Notes: generated by a model from the letters alone, not told the origin. A stretch of 64,000 bases of DNA from Tetraselmis striata (GCA_006384855.1 VCJN01002086.1:1-64000), one strand, 5' to 3'; shown: positions 46,601 to 58,499, counted from the stretch's first letter. Translations and numbers: made by a program.

Positions 46601-49600
46601 CCATAGCGAGTAGTCTATCTAGCTAGCACGCAATCCCATATGAGGGGTTATAGTAAGGGGTTATTAGAAAGGGTTTTCATAATGTAAGATACGATAGCGA
46701 ATAATCTTATGGGTAGCACGCAATCCCGATATGAGGGGTTATAATAAGGCTAGTTCTTATTAGAAAGGGTTTTCATAATGCAGTAAGAAACCATAGTGAA
46801 TAATTTTCGGCTAAAGGCCGATATGAGGGGTCATAATGAGGGTTGCTATAGGGACGCCGGCTTCCCTGGGTATATAATAGTACAGACTCCCTGGCGACAT
46901 TAGCAAGGACATGAGGCGGGCGTGGTGGCCCACCCCCCGGGGCTGGGTTGGCTGCCGCCGACGCCGCGGCGGCATCGTCACGCTTGTCCAGCTCCGACAC
47001 ATGCTTCTTCAGCGTCCTGGTGTAGGTGTCCATGCACTGCAGCGCCGCCTTGCGCACATCCTGGCCAGGGAGGACAGCGCAAGGGAGGAAAAGAAAGGGG
47101 GGACGGGGGCAGTGAGGACACGGACAGCCGGTTGAGGGTGGACCCAATGAGGCGATCTGCTGCACAAGTCAGACAGCAAGTCTGGGCGCAAGAGAGCGAT
47201 CGAAGACCGGAGTCACAGCCCAGTCCCGCGGTCTGCAGCTGATAGCCGCAATGAGTGGGCGGCCCCGGAAAAGGGGGGGGGGGGGGGGGACCTTGATGGG
47301 GTCCACAACAAAGGGGGCGACCGAGGGCAGGATGCGCTGCGCCGCCTCCTCGGGGCCGTGCTTGTCGGCCGTGGCCACCAGGGCCTGCACGCCACCAGGC
47401 AGCCGCACCGAGTGTCCTCAGCCGCAGGGAAGGAGCACCCATTGCACCGACCGACTTCGCCTGGGTAGAAAAAATTGGCGGGTCAGACACGGGGCATGGG
47501 GGGCCGAGGGGCGCCCACCTTGAGCGCCGCCACGCGCGCCGGCGGGAAGGTGTCCTTCAGCGCGCGGGTGAAGGCGTTGAGCAGGACGCGCTTGCAGGCG
47601 GCGTCGCCCAGGTGCTTGGCGATGTTGCCGAGCAGGACGGTGGTGTTGGCGCGGATGCCGGGCTTCTCGTCCACCTGCGGCACCGGTCCAGAAGCCGCCG
47701 AGCCCGGGGACATGCACACCCGCCATTTGAGTAACTGTCCGCATCCGCATCCACATTTAAATAGTCCCTGGCTGGATCCCGGGAGCCCCCCCCCCCCCCC
47801 CCCCCCCCCCGCCCTTCCCCCCCGCCATCGCACCTGCAGCTTGGCCAGGTACTTGAGCAGCGAGTTGTTGAGCGTGCGCTGCGTGAGCTTGGGCGCCAGC
47901 GTGAGCATGGAGCGCAGCGTCAGCTCCCGCAGGTACTCGTTGCTGTCGGTGAAGCCCTTGGCCACCTCGGGGAAGATCTGGTCCTCGCACACCTTCTCCG
48001 TCAGGTGCGGCCCAAACAGCTCAATGTTCTCCAGCAGCGACTTGCGGATGGCGCGCTCCTGCACGGCGGCCAGGCAGCGCGAGCCTGAGCGAGCTCAAAG
48101 ATACACCAGCGGCAAGTTGTCCGCTGCCATCAGAGAAAAGCCGAGGCGCTGGGAGGGTAGGTGTAGCGCAGCACGCATGCTGCTGCATTGCGGGAACGCC
48201 ATACATGGCGACCCCGCCCCTTTGCTTGCCGTTGCCGGGCATGGGCGCAGAGTTGGGCAGTCAGCCCTAGAAAACCCTAATATACAACACCCTGGATGGA
48301 AAGTGAAGCCCTATCTCAGATGACGATGAAATTGGGAACCCTAACCCATCGTATCAGGACAGATGGATAAAAAAAGCTAACAAAGCCGAATCCCCAGCCC
48401 AAATCCAATATCCTGAAGTTCAGCCGATAGCACGGGCACCTCTGCAACATGCGGGTGCTTCACGTGTTTGGACCCATCTCTGGGTGCATCGCAATTGCAA
48501 TGCACCTGCCATGGTCTCTTGCAATGGTGTCTGCAAATGTAAATGTGTACGTGGGCTGTTTGATCAAACTTCAGCTGGTCTGCTGACCACTACCAACCCA
48601 ATATGCCCGAAACTGAGGGGCCGAGACATTATAAGTTGGGTTTTTTGTCGTTCTTGAGCCTAAAACAAAACATAGTTCGGGTTTTTGAAACCCTAGTTAG
48701 GGCCGGCTGCGCAACAGAGGGTAGCGAGGCGCGGCGTCGCACCTGGGAGGTGAAGAGCCGGGTCACGATGGGGATGACGCGCGCCTGGAACTCCTCCGCC
48801 TCCAGCGTGTTGCCGATCTTCAGGACGGCGGACAGCGCGATGGGCGGCGCACCGCCATACTCCAGCGCCCGCTGCAGCATCGGCAGGAACTGGCGCCAGC
48901 GCGGCACAGCATGACTCAGCGCACTTCCGCACCCGAAGTGGAGGAATGCACAGGCGTATCGCGAGCCAAATGGCATCCGGATGCCGGAGAACAACCGACG
49001 CCACCTTGCCGTCCGCGTTACATCGCGGTACAAGCGTGCATGCGCCCCGTACATGTGTGGGGCGCGTGTCAGTCGGTGAGGGGAGCTGCACGCGGCAGGG
49101 CGCACCTTCTGCACGCACACCGGCTGCGGAAAGGACAGCAGGACATTGGGCAGCTTGCGGAAGTACTGGTCCTTCTCGGAGCTGTCCTTCACGGAGAGGT
49201 TCTCCAGGAATGCCACTGCCGTGCGCCGCCGGGGAAGGGGCACCGCGTCAGCCCCCCCCACATGTAGATGCAAGCGACCCAACATGGCGGTACACATATG
49301 CTTCGCAACACATGTGTACACACATGTACATATATGTATATATATACATACATATATACATATATACATATACATATATGTAAATATATATATATACATG
49401 TATCTGTATATATATACACATCTATGTATGTAGAGAGAGAGAGAGACAGAGAGAGCGAGAGAGAGGGGTCGACCCACAGGTACATGACATTCACATAAAC
49501 ATAAGCCTGGAGACACAGGTACATGTACATACGGATACGCATATGCAATAGACGATCTCTGCGTAGGCACGTGGGTAACATTACTACCCATCTTCAATGC

Positions 49601-51069
49601 AGCCACAGCTCCTGCAAGGGGAGGAGGCTCAGGCCAGCCACGGCACCGCCAAGCCGCACCCGACTTCACGAGGTCGTTGCGCAGGAAGCCCGCGTCGGAA
49701 ACCAGCTTGGCAGGGTTCAGCCGGCGCGAGGGCTGGCTGCCCAGCAGCCTCTGGTAGTCCTGTGGCGACAGGGGCGGCGGCGGCGGCGTCAGGGGGCGTC
49801 AGCGGTCGCAGGTGCGGGGGTTTTTTGGGGGTGGCATCACTCAAATTGACCAAGTAGGGTCTCAATTATGAGTGATGAAGTGGAGGAGACCCGTTGGCGT
49901 CCGCCAGCTGCGTGCGCAAGCCGAGGAGGCAACCGGTTTAGGGTTTAGGGTTTTTAGGGAGGCGGCCAGTGCTGCCCCTGGCCGCCTCCTGCAATTTGGG
50001 AATGCTGGAAATAACTAACGGAAGCCACGCTGGGCGTGTGGAACCCCCCCCCCCCCCCCCCCCCCCGGAAAAAAACGGCACGACTGAGGATGGCGCGAGC
50101 CGAATAGATAATCACCATAACACGGGACAGCAATGCGGGTGACAGTGAACCGTCTAGGAACCGTCAGGTGCCGGCGGTTATAGGAACCGCGCGAATAAGA
50201 ACCCGCCTTGCCTGCTAGAGGTCAAACGTAGACGAAACTATAGCGGGACTGTAGCAACTGTTTCCATAGGCTGCATGGTTGAGGCTTGCAATAAGGGTGC
50301 CTGTAGGTTTGCCGGCACCCGTATTCACCATCGGTATACAGCGGCGGGCGGTCACAAGCGGCTCCGCGCGCCCTTAGCTTCGACCCGGTATTGAGACCCT
50401 AGAACAGCTCTAAGCCTTGCGGCGGAGTTTCGCAGTCGTCCACGTTTGCACATCTCCGCCGTCTACACCAGTAGACGCCGCCAGGAGGCTGTGGCTATGC
50501 CACGCGTGCCCGCGCGGTGGGAACAACACCGCGGATGAGAAACCGCCGCACTACCTGGCAGAGGCCCATTCTAGGACCTTAAATGCATGTTGTGATTGAT
50601 CACATGCCCGCCCAGTTCTAGGTTACAATAAGGGGTCTTATAGGTGCCTGGCCGGCTCGCTCAGCCAACATCAAATATACGGCTGTAATACTTCGGGGAA
50701 CAAAATTAAGTGTAATATTTCAGGGGGCGAAAAAAAACCTGAGAGAACTGGCATGTTGTGATCGATCACATGCCCGGCCAGTTATAGGTTATTTTAAGGG
50801 GTCTTTTAGGCGCATCGCCGGCTTGCTCAGCCGACATCAAATGTACGGCGGTAGTACTTCTCGGAACATGGGCTGGCCCCCGGAGGTCAAACCCTGATGC
50901 AACACCGCCAAATCATCAAGCAACTGGCAAATTGCCAGGCACCCGACAATGGGGTGAGTGAACCCGTGTGGTGTTGTGGTCGGGCGGGCAGCTGGAGACG
51001 CGGTGCATCGGGGCAAATCGCCTATTTGTTTTCGGATTCCTTTTCATGACAGGTTTTGTGTGTGTGTGT

Positions 51070-51100
<31 letters not shown>

Positions 51101-53028
51101 CTGCAGCAGCCCCTCAGGCATGCACTTTGTGTTGCGCAGCTGCTCGATCTCCGTCAGCAGCGAGCCGGAGTACACCTCCTGCATGAGGCAGCCCAGCCCC
51201 CAGGCGTCCACTGCGTAGGGCGGCGCCGCGGCCACGGCGTCCCACTCCGCCTTGCCGACCTCCCCGGGGATGTACTGGCTCCCGATCTGCACGGCGCCCC
51301 CAACACGTGGCCGGTGCCATTATGACGCCGCGATGGACCTCAAAATTTGACACCAGCTGTACTGTACCCAGGAGCCGACTTGCATGCATCACCCCCCCCC
51401 CCCCCCCCCCTTCCCCCCTACCCAGCACCGGCAAGCAGCCCCTGCCCTACACTGTGCCACATAATTGTGTTCAAACGCATGAAAGCAGAGTCAGAGTGCA
51501 CCAGCGCTTCCCGGGTAGAAAAATGGGGAGACGGGGGGAGACGCTCCGTGACACCATGTGCTGGTCGCCAAATGTGACGTGTACGTGTGTGTGTGTGTGT
51601 GTGTGTGTGCGTGTGTGTGTATGTTGGTGGGGGGGGGGGGGGGGGGGGGGGAGGTGTCACCAGGCCGGCGGCGGCCGCCAGGGGCGGGGGCCGCGTCGGC
51701 ATCGCGTGCTCCGTCAGCAGGTCCAGCGCGTGCAGCTTCCAGTCCAGCGTGGGTGTGACCACCACCGCGGCTATGCACACGTTGCCGTGGATCTGCCGCA
51801 GCGCACGCGCCGCAGCGGGGCAAGCACCCCCTCAGCCCACCATGCCCTTGAGCGCACACCCCTCAAGCTACCCCCCAACCTGACCCACCACGACCTCCCA
51901 ATCCCCCCTCCTCTCTCTCTCTCACTCTTCCAGTTGCTGCATCAGAGGGGCACCGGATACCCGCCAGGCCAGCGGGAGCGCGCACCATGCCGGCGTCAGA
52001 GTTGAGGAAGCTCACGGCGCCGGCCACGTGGTACAGACCCATGGCAAGGTACTGGCCCCTGGGGATGCGGGGTGGAAGAGAGCAGGTAGGAGGGGGGTGG
52101 AGGGAGCACAGGGCAGAGGCCATTCAGGGTGGGGCGCTGGCACAGGGTGAGAGGCCATGAGACTGGGGTCGGGGCGCGGGAGGGGGGTTGGGGGTTGGAG
52201 CTGTGGTTGGGGGAGGGTGGGGGCTGGATTGGGAGAGGCTGCCGCTCAGGGGCATACTGGGTGTTGCAAGGGTGGGGGGTGAGAGGTCGAGGCTTGATCC
52301 GAGGCTGAGGCTGAGGCTGAGGGTGAGGTGCGGCCGCGAGGTAGGTGGGGGGGGGGGGGGGGGGGGGGGGGCGCAAAGCCGCGCACCGCTGCGTTCCCTC
52401 CAGGTTCAGCTCCTCAATGACATGCAGCAGCGGCTTCACCGGCTCGGTCACCAGGTACACCACCACCTCGCCGCGCTCCTCCACCTCCACTGTGTCCTTG
52501 AACGCCAGAATGTTGGGGTGCCGCATCTGGCGCGCGGAGGGGGGGGGGGGGGGGGGGATTCAATCGCGTGAGTGTCACAATGTGCGTGCGGAGGAGTATG
52601 GCCGGCGGCCTACCTAGAGCATCCCGCAATGTATGCCTCAAACCAGGGTCGCATGCTAGCAATGGGGACTGTGGTTATAGTTCCGCTATAGTTCTGTCTG
52701 CATGTGACCTCTGGTTGGCAGAAAAGGATTTTATTTTCAGTGCTCTTCTTGCGCCGGCACTCGTGGAGCCGGATGGAGGGCGCTAGGTGGGCGGGCATGC
52801 TGGGGGCTGTACCGTCCTCAGGCGCTTCACGCCGTGCCTCGCGGACTCCAGCGCCGCGTCACCTTTGGGCGCGGCGAAGCGGAAGACGCTGACGGGGCTG
52901 CCGTCCTCGCGCAGCGTGGCGGGGGAGTGGCTCCAGCGGCCCCAGGCGGTGGGGTAGGGGCCGGCGGGGTCCAGGGTGAAGGGCAGGGCGGAGCCCACGC
53001 CCGCCATCTGCGCCAGGCGGGCGAACAT
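43653..53028 (-). CDS. SCYL1: SCYL1-like pseudokinase with HEAT repeats
   Basis: N-terminal kinase-like protein, a Golgi/COPI trafficking scaffold. Sixteen exons: 53028-52813, 52526-52387, 52058-51986, 51792-51661, 51286-51101, 49759-49660, 49215-49106, 48889-48743, 48058-47834, 47674-47519, 47384-47292, 47060-46934, 45736-45615, 45252-45046, 44298-44189, 43842-43653. All are in phase, giving 777 residues (human about 808). The pseudokinase region (about 1-270) shows [26 protein letters not shown] and [13 protein letters not shown], and lacks the VAIK Lys, HRD and DFG motifs. HEAT repeats (about 290-570) include [45 protein letters not shown] and [16 protein letters not shown]. The tail has an acidic [10 protein letters not shown], a charged [12 protein letters not shown], and ends [16 protein letters not shown], without the RKLD-type COPI tail of animals. 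An upstream Met at 53079 would add 17 residues. Many donors are followed by C tracts. Confidence 0.93.
44422..44470 (+). repeat. Family A element, left end
   Basis: In SCYL1-like intron 44299-45045. The left terminal sequence CGGGTGCCGGCG is followed by GGCGAATAAGAATCCCATG, as in other copies. The rest is truncated. Confidence 0.55.
44865..44945 (-). repeat. Family A element, inverse orientation, partial
   Basis: Same intron as the copy at 44422. On the + strand TGACCTCTGGCAGGCAGGGC matches 12580-12600 and 52695-52715. Confidence 0.6.
46193..46230. repeat. 38-bp perfect palindrome
   Basis: CTTAGTATAATTAGAATAA joined to its exact complement, inside the tandem array. It is AT-rich. Confidence 0.9.
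46236..46279. repeat. 44-bp perfect palindrome
   Basis: The left arm ends CGCTTTGGTTGC and the right arm begins GCAACCAAAGCG, with 22-bp perfect arms and no spacer. The arms contain the family A box ATTCGC/GCGAAT in opposing orientations, so the palindrome looks like a head-to-head junction of two repeat units. Confidence 0.9.
49310..49458 (+). repeat. ACATATAT and GAGA microsatellites
   Basis: In SCYL1-like intron 49216-49659: ACATATATG/TATATA-type alternating repeats (about 49315-49430), followed by a GAGA-rich stretch (49434-49465). Confidence 0.85.
50169..50324 (+). repeat. Family A element, near full length
   Basis: In SCYL1-like intron 49760-51100. Left end GGTGCCGGCGG, core CGAATAAGAACCCGCCTTGC, GAGGTC and GACGAAACTATAGCGGGAC, right end GCCGGCACCCG. 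Confidence 0.7.
50584..50866 (+). repeat. Tandem direct repeat within a SCYL1 intron
   Basis: Units 50584-50701 and 50751-50866 are about 85% alike (CATGTTGTGAT.GATCACATG, AGGGGTCTT, GCTCAGCC.ACATCAAAT), separated by 49 bp. Each begins with a short TGTGATYGATCACA palindrome and contains family A-like AAGGGGTCTTATAGG. Confidence 0.8.
51587..51623 (+). repeat. GT microsatellite next to a G tract
   Basis: A GT repeat of about 18 units is followed within 10 bp by a G run (about 51629-51651), both in SCYL1-like intron 51287-51660. On the transcript the C tract follows the donor GTGACACCT. Confidence 0.9.
52650..52765 (-). repeat. Family A element, inverse orientation
   Basis: In the first SCYL1-like intron, 52527-52812. 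On the + strand: ATAGTTCCGCTATAGTTCTG, CATGTGACCTCTGGTTGGCA, then GCGCCGGCACTCG, the complement of the family's left end. Confidence 0.7.
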
Positions 53029-54206
53029 GCTGGGACCCCTGCGCGGCCGCGACGGCGCCGGCAGCAGCAGCAGCAGCATATTAGACAGCGGCTAATTTTC
53101 CTGCTGTAGGCGTGAGACGAAGCGAAGGAGGCGGGCTTGGGGGATCACTGGAGTCATTGGGCAGCCGCTTGTCAGCATGCAGTGAGCGGATACGGTGCTG
53201 TGTTGACCTCGCCCCACGCAACGGGCCACATATGTATGAATATATATGTACCTATCACGCTATTTGGTTAGATAGCTATTGAGTAATGCTATGTGCCGGC
53301 TGCGCCCGAAAGGGTGAAGGGGGCAGGGTGGGGGGGGGGGGGGGGGGTGCCCTGCCGCACAAGCCTTATGTTTCACGTCCGCCATCGCCACAGCCGTACG
53401 ACACGTGGCTCGCGCGACGGGTGACGCCCACCCCAAGACGCCGTAGTGGTCTTGGCAGACGCGTCGGTGGGCTGCGCCGCTGCCCGTACCCGTCGTCTGG
53501 ACGGGTACTGCAATGGCGTCGTCGAGTCGGGGGGGGGGGGGGGGGGGGGGAAGGGCTGCCCGGTCGCCCAGTTGCCAGCAACCTCCCGCGCAGCGCTAGC
53601 CGCTGCCATACATCGCGGCATCATGCTGCCTTCGCGCCCTGCGTGGCCGCTTGTCCCTCGCGTGCGGCACTGCTGACCGGCCGGTTGCAGTCACGCGCCG
53701 GGGTGCAGTCGCGCGGGGGCAGGCAGGCGAATGACTCGCCTACCTCGTAGTCCCCCGCCCCCTCGGCGGAGGTCAGGGTTGCGGCGGGCGGCGCCTTCCT
53801 CACCTGAATTCGCGGCTTCGAGTCCGCGATGAGGGCCAGCTCCGGCGTGACAATGTTGCGGTGGCAGGCGAGTGCTGCGGTGCGCCGGTGTCCGGGTGTG
53901 CCACTGCTGGCGCAGGTCCTCCCTGCTGAGCCTCCCCTGCTGCCTCTGTCCCGAGTCCCGAGTCCCGACCGACGACCGCTCCGCGCCCGGCCGGTCCGCG
54001 CAGCAGAGGTTATTCTATGCGCCCTCCCGCGCCGCGCAGTAGATGCTCTACAGTAGAGGGTCGTACTGTAGTACATAGGAGCAACTCGGTACGGGTACGG
54101 TAGTACGGTCGTAGCTACTTCGCGCGCGCGGCGTGCTGCTCTACAGTATTATAATTAAATATGTAGATATCAAATAAAGTATTGAATAGCGACGACAAAT
54201 TAAATA

Positions 54207-54240
54207 TATAAACATGCTTTCTGCTGCTAGCTCATGTAAA
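54207..54240 (-). repeat. Family B fragment
   Basis: TTTCTGCTGCTAGCTCATGTAA matches the complement of 796-820 and the segment at 40325-40346. Confidence 0.6.
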
Positions 54241-54397
54241 TATATTATAAATAAATATGTAGTGCTGACACAGCTACCCGTAGTGATTACATGTGCCAGA
54301 CGCAACATTCAAGAAATCCACACAGAAATCCAGAAGGAAATCCAGAAGAAAATCCAGCTACGGGCCAACAGAGGCGGGAACCGCCATGGTAGCCACC

Positions 54398-54745
54398 AGG
54401 GTTGGGCTGCAGTCCACTTTCCAGTAAAGCAGGCTGCAGTGCAGTAATGAAGGCTGCATGCAGGCTGCAAATCTGCAGGCTGCAGGAAGGCTGTAGTGCA
54501 GGTTGCAGTGCAGGTTGCAGTCAACATGCTGCACGCTGCAGGAAGGCTGCAGTGCAGGCTGCAGTGCAGACTGCAGTAGCACTGAAACTGTTGATTATAG
54601 ATAGGGAAGGGCGGAACAGAGAAGGGCACATATGTGGGGCACTGCAGCCCCTTTTAGGGAAGTACTGTAGGCTGCAGTGCAGTAGCTTAACTGCAGGCTG
54701 CAGTTTCTGCAGTCTGCAGTGCAGTAGATACTGCAGCCCAACCCT
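54398..54745. mobile_element. Non-autonomous TIR element built of CTGCAG repeats
   Basis: The 348-bp element starts AGGGTTGGGCTGCAG and ends CTGCAGCCCAACCCT, perfect 15-bp terminal inverted repeats. It is flanked on both sides by the identical 10-bp GGTAGCCACC (54388-54397 and 54746-54755), a target-site duplication. The interior is mostly short repeats around GGCTGCAGTGCAG in both orientations. A 9-10 bp duplication fits Mutator-like elements. No coding capacity. Confidence 0.85.
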
Positions 54746-55169
54746 GGTAGCCACCGAGCAGGCATCGCCACCAGTCAGCCGCCGCTCCACGCAGTGCTAT
54801 GTCCGAACGTGTGAATTACAGGAAAAAGCCAGTATTTAAATACAGTATATTTAAATGGTGGGCTGAAAAGCGAGTAGTGTACTAGTATGTACTCATGCCG
54901 AAAAAATACAATACAACCCACCCGCGGCCTTGGTAGACCCGACGACCGTTCTCGGCCCTTTGAATCACGAGCCCTCCCTCCGCCTCCACCCCCGGCTGGG
55001 GATGGGGGCAGGGCCCGTGCACGGGTGGCACCTTGGTAGCCTTGGCCCCGCCCGTGATGATACCACTGCCGCGCAGGAGCAGCGCTAGCTGGACACCGCC
55101 GTCTTATGTCCTCATAAATTATTATTGCTGGTCCGGTCAACTCCCCGTTCGTTGTACGTTGGGCACCCT

Positions 55170-55560
55170 CTCCCTTCATGTCTTGCTTGTCTGCGCCTCC
55201 ACCTCACATTCGGCTTAGTGCCGCTATTGGAGTGGCCCGGGATGTTGTGTTGGGGACGAGGGAGTTCTATACGTTTGGCGGAAGGGGACGCGACCGAGCT
55301 GGCGGCGGATTTGGCGATGGGAGGCCCGCGTCTGGTAACCACCCGTGGCGCCTTGTTCTGGGTTGAAATTCCCGTCCCCCCACTGTTTCCGCTGCTCCTT
55401 GCTGCAAGACCTCTTCGAAGCTCCTTACCTGTCGGCGCCTCCACCCCACATTTGGCCTCTTGCCGATATAGGAGTGGCATGGGATTGTGTATGTGCCAGG
55501 GAGAGCGTCCTTGCTGCGTGGAGCGAGAGGTGGCAGGTGGCGATGCCTGGTCGGCGGTGG
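55170..55560 (+). repeat. Degenerate tandem duplication at the 5' side of the retroelement
   Basis: Two segments (about 55175-55260 and 55430-55500) share GTCTGCGCCTCCACCTCACA-like, ATTGGAGTGGC and ATGGGA elements about 245 bp apart. Both translate to a SAPPPHI..L..IGVA motif. Confidence 0.55.
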
Positions 55561-55739
55561 CTGACATGGTGGGTCCCGTCTAGGGTGAATACGGTTGCCT
55601 GCTGGACTTCTGGACTTTTACTATATGGAATTCTTGAATGTTGCAGCTAGTTGCACATGTAGCAATGAATTCATATATTCAAATACCTCAATGTACCTCC
55701 AAGGTCGCCTGCCCTGTTGGTTCACCCGGCTCTTCGCCT

Positions 55740-58220
55740 CTGCCAGGTTTTGTGGCCTCTGTCAAGAAGCTAGGCAAGGGCGGGGGCCCGGACGTTCGGC
55801 ATGTGGCAGTCGGGAAGGCGGAGCGGAGCGAGCGGTGGTGGACAACATGAAGGAGGCGTATATATCGGTGCATGCGCCGTCTTAGATCGGCGTCGGCATC
55901 TCCGCATGGGACTCCGTGCGCATCCGCGGTGTCCGCCTCATTGCCGAGAAGCGTTTGACCCGCGCGCCGTCATCGTCCACACTGACCTTCGCACCGCTTA
56001 CATCAACGAGGCGTGGCGCCCCACCATCATGTAACACTACATCGATTGCTCTCCTCTCCAACCCGTCATCTCTACGCTCATGGCCTCCCTCTCCACGATC
56101 CGTTTCTACTCGTAGACCATCGGTCCGGGGCCCTCTGATGCGGTTGGAGGGCACCGTGCAATATGGCGCGCCGGTGGCCACGACATTCTTCTGCGTCGCC
56201 ATTCATCCCCAGGTGGAGGAGTGCGACACCACGCTGGAGATCACAAGCGGGCGCGGAGCGCGCTTCAACTACGCCGACGATAAAAAGTTGGTGGGCCTGC
56301 CGGACGAGCACGTTTGGCCGGCCGTTCACGCCTTCCGCACGTACACCAAGGCGCTTGAGGCGCGCTTCGACAATGTAGATGCACGCATATACAGCGCAGA
56401 CATGGAGGCCGCGCGGTGTGAGGCCCCGGCCGGCGCCGACATATCGTGCACGTGGCCCCAGCTGGATGGCCACCACGGGATCCAGGTCCTCAACGTGCCG
56501 CTCGGATCGCCATGGTATGTTTGCGGGCCTACATATGCGCGGCAAGGCGGAGGAGCTACACGAGGTGGTGGACGCCAGCCTGAGCAAGTTCCTATCCGCC
56601 AAGCCCAACAATCGGTACACCCACGCCCCGCATCACCTCGCATGGGCCCTGCTCAAGCATTGCATGAACACATGGCAGGGTATTGGGTCCGCAACTGCCT
56701 CCCGTCCGAGGTGGAGACCTTTGCGAAGCCGGTGGATGCCACCGGCCTCGCTACTGCGGTTGAGCGGGTGCTAGGGGTATATTTTAACCCCTCCACGCAC
56801 GGCATCGGCACCAATCCGGTGGTCACCGATTTCCAGCCGGAGCTTTTGCACGACCCTGAACCCACGGCAGCGGAGGCGGTTAATTTAAGCGAGGATGCAG
56901 TGGCTAGGGCGCGCAAAGCAACATGCTTCACCTCCTCACCCGGTTGAAGGACGCTGGCATTGTCTGCCGCATGGCTACCGCTGCCTCGTGATGACGCCTT
57001 CATATCAGCTGCGTGAACGACATCGTCCCGAGGTTTCTCACTAGCAACTCAAACACCAACACCCCCACACATGGTTTCTTTGAAACACAGCTTGAGTCAA
57101 TACTTGGTCGAGGCATATTTAACGCAACTTCTTCCGCCCGTCATGCGCAGTATGATGACTTCCTCAACGATGCTCGTATATGTCGGCCAGCTATGCCACG
57201 GCGGTGCGCGAGGCATGGGGCCGCCTTCAGCATTGGGGTACTGATGGCCACCTCAGCGATGCGGATGCCCACGTGATAGAGCGGGAGGCGGAGGCCGCGT
57301 CAGGCTGGCAAAAGGAGCTGAGAGCCTTTCTAGACCATGCCAACAGCTCTCGGCTTCAGAATGAGGTGGATACTCTCCCGGTCTCATGTAGGGAACGGAT
57401 CTTGTTCGGCCAGCTCAACGCGGCGTCGGACATGCAGATGGTGGCCATCCCCACTGCGCGGACGGTCATGACTTTGCATGAGCTGCGAGAGGTTGCTGCC
57501 GCGGGTACTTCTTTCTCCCTAGCCCGTGCATGGCCATGGTGGTTGGGAGCCATATCATTTTGCTGCCCTCGATAGAGCACAACCCCGGCATCGCTGACCT
57601 CTATGGCGACGCGCTCATGAACCTCCCGGCACATGGAGACGGTCACTAGCGTGTACGATACGATGCTATCGCAGACGCCTTCCGCGATTTCTGTGTTCAC
57701 AATCTGGGTATCGTTGTACGCCGGGAGGTGGATGACTTCTTCCAGCGGGCAATGCCACGGCAATAACACCGTACCCATGGATGACCTCAAGGACATGTTG
57801 CCGGACGCAGAGCTCTCTCTCCCAGCGTTCAACGTCGTGACCGGGAGCTATGATCATGGCCCCATGGAGCCCACGCTGTTAGAGATCAAGACTATGCCGT
57901 ACATGTCCAAGTACAATGCGGTGCCCCCGGCTACAGCCGTGGATCGGTTTGAGCGCTCCGCCCCGTTGGGCGACATACACCGGGGGTTGGCAATGCGGGA
58001 CGCGGCGTGTCACAATACGGAGCCGGGGCAAAATGGCCCACTTTGAGACATCCTGGACATGTCATGGTACATCGGCATGGGCATGGTACATGGGCATGGG
58101 TTTCGGCGGAGTGGGTGAGGTGACTGATGAGCGAGGGGGTGCGCTACATTGATGTGCGTGTTGCCGTATGCTTGGCCGCGGATCTGAGCGCCCTCTCATC
58201 GAGGCGAACTCGATGGACCA
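55740..58220 (+). pseudogene. Decayed non-LTR-type retroelement: reverse transcriptase plus restriction-like endonuclease
   Basis: The reverse transcriptase signature is visible in pieces over several frames: VIVHTDLRTAYINEAWRP (palm motif A region, about 55968), ATTFFCVAIHP (about 56180) and FNYADDKKLVGLPDEHVWP with the catalytic ADD (about 56265). Downstream, RERILFGQLNAASDMQMV resembles the thumb or linker of such elements, and YDAIADAFRDFCVHNLG (about 57655), then LPAFNVVTG and PTLLEIKTMPY (about 57820-57900), resembles a PD-(D/E)XK restriction-like nuclease as in R2-class elements. Several frameshifts and stops break it, so it is inactive. Limits are approximate; no terminal repeats or poly-A tail were found. 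Confidence 0.65.
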
Positions 58221-58499
58221 CTTGGGCTCACCATGAGGCCTTACTCGCAAGAGATTTCCTCGAGGTCCCGGGTTTCGTGGCTGGTCGAGAGCGCGCTGCT
58301 CGTGGTCTCATCAGACGGCGCTGATTCGTTCGCCATATCCCGTTTCCGAAGTTGCACAACACTACGTCTGTGGATCACCCTCGCGCACACGTGCACGCGT
58401 GGCCTGGACTCTCGACCGTGCGCGCATCACTAATCCACCCCGGGATGCGGGCCGCCTTAGGCAGCTTGTTCTGCTGATCTTCTAGTATTGCTTTAAAGG

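Larger units (their letters stand above)
45868..46860 (+). repeat. Family A element expanded into a tandem array
   Basis: In SCYL1-like intron 45737-46933. A recognisable family A start (GGGTGCCGATGC, GCGAATAAAAGCCTGCC, CAGAGGTCGAATG) is followed by about seven units of roughly 100 bp. Each has an AACCATAGCGAATAATCTTA-like box, TAGGTAGCACGCA, a GATATGAGGGGTTA box and TAAGGGTTCTTAT-like stretches. Unit starts are near 45936, 46043, 46378, 46480, 46585, 46690 and 46787. The second unit is enlarged by nested palindromes. Confidence 0.8.
53029..55590. other. Intergenic, GC-rich then AT-rich, with small mobile element
   Basis: The SCYL1 promoter side (53029-53300) shows no clear element. G tracts occur at 53330-53347 and 53530-53550. 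The first part may be non-coding leader. A family B fragment lies at 54207-54240 and a TIR element at 54398-54745. Open frames are composition-driven. Confidence 0.5.

Noticed and set aside
45868..46860. Possible CRISPR array
   Set aside because: Units are adjacent and degenerate with no unique spacers, and the host is a eukaryote.
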